Shown: positions 16,808 to 25,439 of the stretch, piece after piece
How the letters are laid out: the number at the start of each line of letters is the position of its first letter
Numbering within the stretch: the stretch's first letter is position 1
Assembly: GCF_001593385.1 (NCBI RefSeq)
Contig: NZ_LUVZ01000002.1
Span: forward strand, 1-64,000
DNA length: 64,000 nucleotides
Direction: 5' to 3'
Origin: Chryseobacterium cucumeris
GTDB taxonomy: Bacteria; Bacteroidota; Bacteroidia; Flavobacteriales; Weeksellaceae
Made by a program: the position numbers and the translations under genes
Notes under the pieces: model-generated
What the model saw: the letters and a program-made list of their open reading frames with translations, nothing else
Databases searched by the model: none
What the model was told of the DNA's origin: nothing

Positions 16808-18553
16808 ATGAATAATAGCGGATACATACAAACAGCAAAAAATCCAGATTTAGTTACCTATAAGGTGATGTCTGGAGGCACAGAACTGCCGGGGAAGTAC
16901 GGGGTGAAAAGCATTATCGTGGAAAAAGAATTCAACAGAATTCCTTATGCCCGGATTGTTATTTTAGACGGAAGTGTACCGGAGCAGGATTTCAAGCTCA
17001 GTAATGAAGATCTGTTAATTCCCGGAAAAGAAATTGAGATCACCGCTGGATACCATTCTGAAGAGGAAACCATTTTTAAAGGAGTTGTCGTAAAGCACAA
17101 TATCAAAATCAGAAACGGTTCTTCTTATCTGATTGTAGAATGCAGAGATAAGGCTGTAAAAATGACCTTAGGAAGAAAAAGCAAATATTTCTACGAAAGT
17201 ACAGACAGTGATGTTATTGAAGAATTGGTAGGTAATAACGGACTTACTGCCGATGTTGAAACGACTTCCAATTCACATAAGGAATTGGTTCAGTACCAGG
17301 CTTCCGATTGGGATTTTATGCTTACCAGAGCGCAGGCCAACGGTAAACTTTGCTCTGTTGAAGACGGAACTATCAAAATCGCTAAACCTGATTTTAGTGG
17401 TGAAGCCGTAGAAACAGTGGTTTACGGATCATCTGTACATGAATTTGACGGAGAAATTGATGCCAGAGACCAGTTCAACAAGATTACAGCCAAAACATGG
17501 AGCTATACCGATCAGGAACTGACTGAAGTGGAAGCTCAGGATCCTGCTGTCAACCTCAACGGAAATCTTTCATCAGGTGATTTAGCAGATGTTTTCGGAA
17601 TCGAAGACCTGCAGCTTAAACATGGTGGAAACCTCACTCAGGGAGAACTGCAGGAATGGGGTGATGCCAAAGCAACCTTCCAGCAATTAGCCAAAACAAG
17701 AGGAAGAGTAAAATTCCAGGGAATTCCATCTGTGAAACCGGGAGTTACTTTGACACTGCAAGGCGTTGGAAACCGATTCAACGGAAAAATATACGTAACC
17801 GGTGTCCGCCATGAAATTGCTGAAGGAAACTGGCTGGTAGACGCTCAGTTCGGACTTTCTCCAACATGGTTCTCAGAAACCTATGATGTAAGTGAAATGC
17901 CAGGTTCAGGAATTATTCCTGCCATAAGCGGATTGCATGTAGGAGTAGTGTCTCAATTGGAATCAGATCCGGACGGAGAAGATAGAATTTTAGTACAGAT
18001 TCCTATCATTAATAACGAAGAAGAAGGGATTTGGGCAAGAATAGCCACCCTTGATGCAGGAGAAAACAGAGGATCATTCTTCAGACCGGAAATCGGAGAC
18101 GAAGTCATTATCGGATTTATTAATGATGATCCCAATGATGCTGTGGTACTTGGAATGCTGAACAGTAGTGCAAAACCTGCTCCCATTGTAGCTTCTGATG
18201 ATAACCATGAAAAAGGATTTGTGACCCGAAGCAAAATGAAAATGATCTTTAATGATGACAAAATTTCATATACGCTCGAAACCCCAAAAGGCAAAAAAGT
18301 GATTGTAGATGAAGATGCAGATGTTATTAAAATAGAAGACGAACATTCTAATATTCTTACCCTTAACAAAGATGGTATTAGTATGGAAAGCGGGAAAGAC
18401 ATCAAGATCAAAGCAAAGGGTGATATCAATATGGAAGGAACGAATATCAATGTAAAAGCAAGCGCTCAGTTCAAAGCAGAAGGAAGTTCTGGTTCAGAGC
18501 TTAAATCAGGAGCAGTAACCGTAGTAAAAGGATCTCAAGTTAAAATTAATTAA
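16808..18553 (+). CDS. VgrG-like central spike protein (Afp8/Pvc8 type)
   Basis: A 581-residue protein. The gp27-like part (about 1-370) is followed by an OB-fold like T4 gp5 (about 375-465, with DRILVQIPI, GIWARIATLDAG, FRPEIGDEVIIGF and DPNDAVVLGML). A strand-repeat tail (about 475-581) rich in IKIKAKGDINMEG-type turns forms the beta-helical needle. It carries no enzyme domain beyond the needle. The PAAR gene that should cap its tip starts 5 bp after the stop. Confidence 0.95.
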   Translation: MNNSGYIQTAKNPDLVTYKVMSGGTELPGKYGVKSIIVEKEFNRIPYARIVILDGSVPEQDFKLSNEDLLIPGKEIEITAGYHSEEETIFKGVVVKHNIKIRNGSSYLIVECRDKAVKMTLGRKSKYFYESTDSDVIEELVGNNGLTADVETTSNSHKELVQYQASDWDFMLTRAQANGKLCSVEDGTIKIAKPDFSGEAVETVVYGSSVHEFDGEIDARDQFNKITAKTWSYTDQELTEVEAQDPAVNLNGNLSSGDLADVFGIEDLQLKHGGNLTQGELQEWGDAKATFQQLAKTRGRVKFQGIPSVKPGVTLTLQGVGNRFNGKIYVTGVRHEIAEGNWLVDAQFGLSPTWFSETYDVSEMPGSGIIPAISGLHVGVVSQLESDPDGEDRILVQIPIINNEEEGIWARIATLDAGENRGSFFRPEIGDEVIIGFINDDPNDAVVLGMLNSSAKPAPIVASDDNHEKGFVTRSKMKMIFNDDKISYTLETPKGKKVIVDEDADVIKIEDEHSNILTLNKDGISMESGKDIKIKAKGDINMEGTNINVKASAQFKAEGSSGSELKSGAVTVVKGSQVKIN

Positions 18554-18558
18554 TAATC

Positions 18559-18849
18559 ATGAAACCGGCAGCAAGAATTACAGATATGCATACCTGTCCT
18601 ATGGTAACAGGAACAGTTCCCCATGTAGGAGGTCCTATTATTCCGGCAGGAGAACCCACGGTACTTATCGGCGGAATGCCTGCAGCAAGACAAGGAGATA
18701 AAGCAGTATGTACAGGGCCACCGGACACCATTGCGTCAGGATCTTCAAGCGTATTGATAGGCGGAAAACCTGCCGCCAGAATGGGAGATTCTACCGCTCA
18801 TGGAGGGGTAATAACCGCAGGTGATGCTACTGTTTTAATAGGCGGATAA
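18559..18849 (+). CDS. PAAR-repeat spike tip protein
   Basis: A 96-residue PAAR protein with the usual pattern: MKPAARITDMHTCP, then repeated turns ending in TVLIGG, PAARQGDKAVC, SVLIGGKPAARMGDSTAHGG and a final TVLIGG. It sharpens the spike by binding the tip of the VgrG-like trimer, with metal ligands expected among the His and Cys residues. It is a plain PAAR protein without an attached toxin. Confidence 0.96.
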   Translation: MKPAARITDMHTCPMVTGTVPHVGGPIIPAGEPTVLIGGMPAARQGDKAVCTGPPDTIASGSSSVLIGGKPAARMGDSTAHGGVITAGDATVLIGG

Positions 18850-19002
18850 TAGGGAAGACAGCTTTAATGCCATCATAAGCTCCCATATACATAGAATCCG
18901 ACTCAACATAAAAATGTAAAACATCAATAATAAAACGGTTAGAATAACCAAAAACTCTATGCACAGATGCAGGATGTGAACATTCAATATAACAAATAAC
19001 GT

Positions 19003-19413
19003 ATGAAAATAAATACAGATTTTTTAGGAACAGGCTGGAGTTTTCCGCCTGAGTTTAACGAGACTGAAGGAAAACTGGTCATGACCAAAGATGTAGAAGA
19101 CATCAATAACAGCCTTAAGATTTTATTGTCAACACGCCCTGGTGAACGTGTCATGTTCCCAAATTACGGGTGTGACTTGCAGGAAATGCTCTTTAAACCT
19201 CTGGACTTAACGCTGATTACCCAAATGAAAGGAATCGTTGAGCGTGCTATTTTATATCATGAGCCCAGAATCAATATTCTAAGTATTGAAATTGATACTC
19301 AGGAAGAACTTCAGGGTGAAGTTTTAATACAAGTTGACTACGAAGTAAGAAATACTAATACAAGAAGCAATATGGTTTTCCCTTTTTACAAAGGAGAAGC
19401 TACCGAAATATAA
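19003..19413 (+). CDS. gp25-like baseplate wedge protein (Afp9/Pvc9 type)
   Basis: A 136-residue protein with the gp25/GPW fold signature: NSLKILLSTRPGERVMFPNYG, then LQEMLFKPLD and a closing strand pair around EVLIQVDYEVRNTNTRSNM. The EPR-type motif (HEPRINI) that anchors the core bundle is present. The family forms the baseplate wedge that starts sheath assembly. Its 153-nt leader shows no clear promoter, so it is probably read from the main operon. Confidence 0.94.
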   Translation: MKINTDFLGTGWSFPPEFNETEGKLVMTKDVEDINNSLKILLSTRPGERVMFPNYGCDLQEMLFKPLDLTLITQMKGIVERAILYHEPRINILSIEIDTQEELQGEVLIQVDYEVRNTNTRSNMVFPFYKGEATEI

Positions 19414-19502
19414 TGAATTACGGGATGTCTGTAGCCATTTTGAATACTACCAAACACTACAATAAGTATTGCATCTGACCATAGAAAGATAAATATAAAC
19501 AA

Positions 19503-22500
19503 ATGAAAAAAACAGATACATTTTCACATTATCGTGAAGGAAAATCACAAATGCAGCGCTTTTTAGCAGAACTAGATCCTGGGAATCTTGAGTTACACGA
19601 TTTCGATTTGTTTGACTGGCTATTATTCGCAAACAATTTTGCTCAACATGTAAACTATTTTGACAAAGATGATAATACAAAACCCAAAGGAAAGTGGGGA
19701 AACTTCTTTCTGGGTGATGATGCCGATCCTATCCCGCGTAGAGAAAGCGTTGAGTATAAAAGTATGAAAAAACAGGTTACAGATCTTATGTCCCAGTTTG
19801 AACAGGATAGCAGCCTGACACCTCACCTGACTTTATTTGTTTGCTTTTTAAAATTATTGGATTTCTCAAAAAAAGCCTTCAATAATCTGACGAAAAGGCA
19901 CCTGGATTTCTATTATAATGAAATTCTTCAAATTGAGAAAAATGATGCCAAATCAGACAAAGTTTATGTGATTTTTGAACTCGCCAAAAAAGCGATTCAG
20001 GAAAAAATTCCAGCCGGTACATTACTGGATGGGAATAAAGATGCTAATGGCAAAAAACGAATTTACAAAACAGGTGATGAACTTATAGCCAATCAGGCAA
20101 AAGTAGTTGAGATCAAAAGTTTTTTAAATGACGTGGAAAACAGAGAACTGAAAATGGCTCCCGTAGCCAACTCTGCTGACGGATTGGGTGATAAATTGCC
20201 GGAAAACAACAATTATTGGTGGCCGTTTGGATATAATTCTGATGAAACCGTTTCCAATAAATCTATTTATAAGGAACTTCCAAAAGCCAAACTGGGTTTT
20301 TCCATAGCATCCTCATTACTTGATTTAAAAGAAGGAGAGCGTACCATTACTCTTAAGATTGATTTTAATAAGAACTCAACCCAGAAATTACAAAGCCTTT
20401 CAAAAACAGAGATTAAAAATAATATCAAAGTGCTTTGCAGCGGAGAGAAAGAATGGTTATCAGGTGCTGATTTAACATGTATTAAAAACGAAGAAGAAAG
20501 ATTAGAACTTTCTATTACATTACAAAAAGAGTTCCCGGCTGTTGTTAAATACAATAAAGAAGTGCTGGCAGAAACATTTCAAACCAGCTTTCCTGTAGTA
20601 AGATTGATGATTGAAGGAGAAAAATACTATGATGTGTATGAAGCTCTTTCAGAAAAATCAATAAAGAACATCGAAATAGCAGTTGATGTAAAGGGAGTAA
20701 AATCTATTCAGCTAGAAAATGACAATGGGGCGTTAAATTCAGAAAAGCCTTATTATCCTTTCACCGCACAACCTGTTAAAGGATCTAATTTCTATATCAA
20801 ATGTCCTGAACTGTTTTCCAAAAAATGGCAAAATGCAGACATCACGATCAATTGGAAGAATGCTCCGGATTCTATAAAAGATTTATACAGCGGATATGTT
20901 ATTCAGCCAAATCAAAATATCAGCTTGACTGATTTTGAGGCCTTAAAAAGCTCCTCAATCGTAGGTTCTGACGCTTATTTTAAAGCAGATGTTGCCTTGC
21001 TGGATAAGGAAATCTGGTATGAAAAGGCTAATGATATTGATGTATTCACGAAAGTAAAAGACGCTTATAAAATCCAGTTTTCCGTAAATAATGCAAGTAA
21101 TAAAGCCGGAACAAGTGAGACGATCAGAGTAACGCTGAACCAGTCGTCATTACAGGATGTATACCCTAAACTGTATACATTGGCATTATCAAGTAATCCG
21201 AGCTTTAAAAAACTTATTCCTAACGAGCCATATATTCCTTTTGCTGAAGATATAGAGCTGAATTACAGCGCGAAAGAAAATGTGTACTCGTATCTGGAAA
21301 AAGAATCTGCCGGAGAAGCTTCAAAAAATAAAGAAGTACAGCTGTATCACGAAGACGTGTTCGGTCAATACGAAAAGGAAGTCGAAACCAAAAGCATTGT
21401 ACCGGTACACCAAAACGGAGGTGAATTGTACATCGGTCTGGAAGCAATGCCCCAGACTACCGTGTCTCTATTAATTCAAATGCTGGAAGGAAGTGAAAAC
21501 CCTCTGGTGGATACTTTCCTTGAAAAAGAATTTATAGAATGGAATATCCTTTCAAACAATACATGGAAAAGTTTGTCGGATTATATGCTGCAAAACGAGC
21601 CCAGAAAGTTCCTGGAATCAGGGATTGTCAAGTTTAAGGTACCTAAAGATATCGATAAAAGCCATACAAGATTTACCGATGGATTAGTCTGGATCAGAGC
21701 CAGATCACAAAGAAGTTATGATGCCGTATGCAAAATCCAGGGGATCTACACTCAGGCTGTTTTAGCAACCTTCGAGAATCAGGATAATGACCTGTCTCAT
21801 CTCAATAACGGACTGGAAGCGAAAACCATTACTAAGCTTATCACCAGAGTTCCTCAGGTAAAATCTGTCAGCCAGCCTTATAACTCGTTTGATGGTAAAT
21901 ACAAGGAAACAGATACGGAGTTTTACAGACGGGTAAGTGAACGATTAAGACATAAGCACAGAGCCATTACCCAATGGGATTACGAACATTTGGTATTGCA
22001 GGAATTCCCGGAAGTCTTTAAGGTAAAATGTTTAAATCATACTTCCGAAGATTCATATATGGCGCCGGGCCATGTGACCCTGATGGTGGTTCCGAATATT
22101 AAAAATAAAAATGCTTTTGATGTCTATCAGCCGAGAGTAAGCCGTGCTTCATTGAATAAAATTCAAAATTATGTAAATGAATTAAATACAATGCACGTGA
22201 AAGCTCAGGTCATTAATCCCAATTATAAAGAAGCAAAAGTAGAAACAAAGGTCAGGTTCTTTGAGGAGTATGATGAAGCATTTTACATCAAACAGCTGGA
22301 CGAAGATATTAAAAAATATATATCGCCATGGGCTTTTACAGACTCTGAAAATATTGATTTTAATGTAGAACTGAATATTAATCAGTTGGTTAATTATCTG
22401 GAGCAGTTGTATTATGTGGATTACATTGATGAGATTAAAATATTTGTGAATAATGTCCTGCAAAGACAATCTTTAATTGAAGTTGATCCAAAATCAATTC

Positions 22501-22553
22501 TGGTATCTGCCAAGCAGCACAATGTCACGATTACAGAACAGGTATGTATTTAA
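19503..22553 (+). CDS. Baseplate wedge protein, gpJ-like (Afp11/Pvc11 type)
   Basis: A 1016-residue protein. The C-terminal part (about 780-1010) carries the baseplate J-like signature: YNSFDGKYKETDTEFYRRVSERLRHKHRAITQWDYE, then LEFPEVFKVK-like text and a final beta domain. The long N-terminal region (1-780) is variable, as in Afp11 homologues, and likely shapes the outer baseplate. It follows the gp25 gene by 89 bp and precedes the Afp12-like gene by 24 bp, the usual order. Confidence 0.9.
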   Translation: MKKTDTFSHYREGKSQMQRFLAELDPGNLELHDFDLFDWLLFANNFAQHVNYFDKDDNTKPKGKWGNFFLGDDADPIPRRESVEYKSMKKQVTDLMSQFEQDSSLTPHLTLFVCFLKLLDFSKKAFNNLTKRHLDFYYNEILQIEKNDAKSDKVYVIFELAKKAIQEKIPAGTLLDGNKDANGKKRIYKTGDELIANQAKVVEIKSFLNDVENRELKMAPVANSADGLGDKLPENNNYWWPFGYNSDETVSNKSIYKELPKAKLGFSIASSLLDLKEGERTITLKIDFNKNSTQKLQSLSKTEIKNNIKVLCSGEKEWLSGADLTCIKNEEERLELSITLQKEFPAVVKYNKEVLAETFQTSFPVVRLMIEGEKYYDVYEALSEKSIKNIEIAVDVKGVKSIQLENDNGALNSEKPYYPFTAQPVKGSNFYIKCPELFSKKWQNADITINWKNAPDSIKDLYSGYVIQPNQNISLTDFEALKSSSIVGSDAYFKADVALLDKEIWYEKANDIDVFTKVKDAYKIQFSVNNASNKAGTSETIRVTLNQSSLQDVYPKLYTLALSSNPSFKKLIPNEPYIPFAEDIELNYSAKENVYSYLEKESAGEASKNKEVQLYHEDVFGQYEKEVETKSIVPVHQNGGELYIGLEAMPQTTVSLLIQMLEGSENPLVDTFLEKEFIEWNILSNNTWKSLSDYMLQNEPRKFLESGIVKFKVPKDIDKSHTRFTDGLVWIRARSQRSYDAVCKIQGIYTQAVLATFENQDNDLSHLNNGLEAKTITKLITRVPQVKSVSQPYNSFDGKYKETDTEFYRRVSERLRHKHRAITQWDYEHLVLQEFPEVFKVKCLNHTSEDSYMAPGHVTLMVVPNIKNKNAFDVYQPRVSRASLNKIQNYVNELNTMHVKAQVINPNYKEAKVETKVRFFEEYDEAFYIKQLDEDIKKYISPWAFTDSENIDFNVELNINQLVNYLEQLYYVDYIDEIKIFVNNVLQRQSLIEVDPKSILVSAKQHNVTITEQVCI

Positions 22554-22577
22554 TAATAAACAAGAAGAAACATAATC

Positions 22578-25439
22578 ATGTCAGAAAATAAACATATTAG
22601 TATATCAAAAAATATAGAAACCGGGGATCAGACAGATTTTCATTTTCTACGCAAAACAGGAATTGAATACATAGAAAAGTTAGGAGGAAAACTCTGGACC
22701 GATTATAACTCTCATGATCCTGGTATCACCACTCTGGAAGTTTTAAGTTATGCCATAACGGATCTTGGGATGAGGATGAACCTGAACATGGAAGATATCT
22801 TAGCATCTGATGATGCAAATAAAGACATTCATACCCAGTTTTTAAAGGCTGCAGAAATTTTACCTTCAAGACCTTTAAACGAACTGGACTACAGAAAGTT
22901 GTTTATCGATATCAGCACGGCTGGAAGTCTTAAAAGACCAATCCGTAACTGTTGGCTGGTTCCTAAAAATGAAAAATTATATGTCGATTGTAAAACCGGG
23001 GATTTAGACTTTAAACCTATCGGAGAAAAGACAAAAAGTTTTAACATAAAAGGATTGTACGACCTTTATGTAGATTACGCTGAAGATATTGATGCGGATG
23101 GTATCGGATGTGAAAAATCCAATGTCAATATAAAAATATTAGACAGTTATCATGCTAATAGAGGGCTTTGTGAAGACCTGGCAGAAATTAAAGAAGTTGA
23201 AATACAGAAAGTTGCAGTGTGTGCCCGTATCGGACTTGTCAGCAAAGCAGATGAAGAACTGGTGCATGCTAAAGTCATCAGAACAATCAATAATTATCTG
23301 TCTCCGGAGGTTCATTTTTATTCGCTGAAACAAATGCTGGACAAAGGTCTGACCACAGATCAGATTTTTGAAGGTCCGCTTCTTGAGAATGGCTTTATCG
23401 ATACGGAAGAGCTTAAAAACAGCCAGTTAAGAACAGAAGTTCGTCTTTCCGATATCATCAGTGAAATCATGAAAATTGATGGGGTTAAAGAAATTCATGA
23501 CGTGTCTATTGCAGGTTGTGACAGTGTGATCAAACAAAATAATGATTGGCTGATCTGTGTTGAAAAAGGCAGAAAACCGGAACTGTGTGAACTGAGTTCA
23601 TTCAGTTACAGCAAAGGATCTCTTCCGTTAAATATCAATGACAAAAAAGTTCAGGATTACTTAGAAACCCTTAAAAGAGAAGAAGAAGTACTTAGAGAAG
23701 ATGCAAGGCAGAATAAAGAATTGATATTGCCACAAGGAACTTCATATGATATTGCGAACTACGCTACTATTCTGAATGAATTCCCGGATACCTATGGAGT
23801 AGGAGAATCTGGAATTATTGGAAATCCATCCCCGGAGAGAGAAGCCCTGGCCAAACAAATGAAAGGGTATTTGTTATTTTTTGATCAGATCCTTGCCGGC
23901 TATTTCAAACACCTGGAAAAAGTAAAAGAAGTGTTAAGCATTAATGGTAAGTTAAAAAGAACCTTTTTTACCCAGACTCTTAAGAATATTAAAGGCTTTG
24001 ATGAACTGGTTTCTGACTATGATACTGAGAGTGATGATCAACTTACAGATTCGTTATATGAAGAGCTGGATAACAGTGTGGAACGCCGAAACGAAGTTTT
24101 GGATCATCTGATCTCCCGTTTTGCTGAAACATTCAGCGACTATACCTTCTTAATGAAATCATTGTATGGGAAATCCACCGATGAAATTGTCTTAAACAAC
24201 AAAGAAAATTTCCTGAAAGAATATTCATCATTAAGTAAAGACAGAGGGTTGGGATATAATTATACCTTAATTGGAGATTCAGATCTTTGGAATACCAGTA
24301 ATATTTCAGGTGTTCAGAAAAGAATTGCCCGCTTGCTGGGGATTAAAGATTATACTCAGAGAAACTTATCTCAAACGCCGGTATCCATTATTGAAACAAC
24401 AGATAATGCTGGTAAAAATACTTATACCTGGAAAATAAAAGATGCCGGCAGTAATATTATCTTATCATCTGTAAATAGCTATACGACTGAGCATATTGCT
24501 ATAAAAAACCTGAATGATGCCATTTATCAAACCATTCAGATTGATGAGGAAGATCTTCAGAATGCATTAGACATCTTAGATGAGAAACATCCTGAAGTTA
24601 CATTGGAAAAATTAAAAGCATGTGAAAAGGGATACTGTTTCATTGGAAATATAAAAATCCGTGTTTCATTGGGTGGTAACTATTATTTTGAAATTGTAGA
24701 TGATACCGATGAACAAAATGTAATTGCTGTCCACAAAAAAACCAGCCCTTATTCAGATTTGAAAGAATTGAAAGACGGAATTAAGGCAACGGTGAAGTAT
24801 TTCAAGTATGAATTTACAGAAGAGGGTATTTTCCTTGTTGAGCACTTGTTATTAAAGCCAACCACTAAGGATTATAAACTCATGGGAGGTATTGGCTGTA
24901 TGTCTATCGGAGGTACTTTCAGAATCATGTATGATCTGGAGGAAGAAAACCCTGCAACAGATCCGATAGAATATTCGGAAGCCTTTATGTCTTCTTGTGA
25001 AGGTTGTGAAACAGATGTGGATGTGTTTGATCCTTATTCTTACAGGGTAAGTGTTGTCCTTCCGGGGTTTGCTTACCGTTTCCAGGATCCGGATTTCAGA
25101 CGTTATGCGGAAACCGTGATCAGGCAGGAGATCCCTGCTCATGTTTTAGCAAAAATCTGCTGGGTGGGAGACCGTTTGAGTGAAAAACAAACAGCTCAGA
25201 ACGATTTGGCCGAATTTGAAGCAGCATTTAAAAAATACCTCTCAGATAAATCGAGAAATAATATTACGAATCTTGGAAACAGCATTACGGATTTACTGAA
25301 TGCTCTCAGCCATTTAAACAATATTTATCGACCAGGAAGACTTTTAGACTGTGATGCCAATGATAACGACACGCTGGACGGAAAGATCATATTAGGACAA
25401 TCGAACTTATCAAAAAAAATGAAAAATAATGAACACTAA
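22578..25439 (+). CDS. Baseplate component (Afp12/Pvc12-like)
   Basis: A 953-residue protein. The N-terminal motif LGGKLWTDYNSHDPGITTLEVLSYAITDLGMR is characteristic of the Afp12-like baseplate family. The middle has helical and mixed regions (EMKGYLLFFDQILAGYF-type text at about 430-450), and the C-terminus (about 800-900) holds a second conserved block with YSYRVSVVLPGFAYRFQDPDFRRYAE. It overlaps the next gene by 11 bp, implying coupled translation. Confidence 0.85.
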   Translation: MSENKHISISKNIETGDQTDFHFLRKTGIEYIEKLGGKLWTDYNSHDPGITTLEVLSYAITDLGMRMNLNMEDILASDDANKDIHTQFLKAAEILPSRPLNELDYRKLFIDISTAGSLKRPIRNCWLVPKNEKLYVDCKTGDLDFKPIGEKTKSFNIKGLYDLYVDYAEDIDADGIGCEKSNVNIKILDSYHANRGLCEDLAEIKEVEIQKVAVCARIGLVSKADEELVHAKVIRTINNYLSPEVHFYSLKQMLDKGLTTDQIFEGPLLENGFIDTEELKNSQLRTEVRLSDIISEIMKIDGVKEIHDVSIAGCDSVIKQNNDWLICVEKGRKPELCELSSFSYSKGSLPLNINDKKVQDYLETLKREEEVLREDARQNKELILPQGTSYDIANYATILNEFPDTYGVGESGIIGNPSPEREALAKQMKGYLLFFDQILAGYFKHLEKVKEVLSINGKLKRTFFTQTLKNIKGFDELVSDYDTESDDQLTDSLYEELDNSVERRNEVLDHLISRFAETFSDYTFLMKSLYGKSTDEIVLNNKENFLKEYSSLSKDRGLGYNYTLIGDSDLWNTSNISGVQKRIARLLGIKDYTQRNLSQTPVSIIETTDNAGKNTYTWKIKDAGSNIILSSVNSYTTEHIAIKNLNDAIYQTIQIDEEDLQNALDILDEKHPEVTLEKLKACEKGYCFIGNIKIRVSLGGNYYFEIVDDTDEQNVIAVHKKTSPYSDLKELKDGIKATVKYFKYEFTEEGIFLVEHLLLKPTTKDYKLMGGIGCMSIGGTFRIMYDLEEENPATDPIEYSEAFMSSCEGCETDVDVFDPYSYRVSVVLPGFAYRFQDPDFRRYAETVIRQEIPAHVLAKICWVGDRLSEKQTAQNDLAEFEAAFKKYLSDKSRNNITNLGNSITDLLNALSHLNNIYRPGRLLDCDANDNDTLDGKIILGQSNLSKKMKNNEH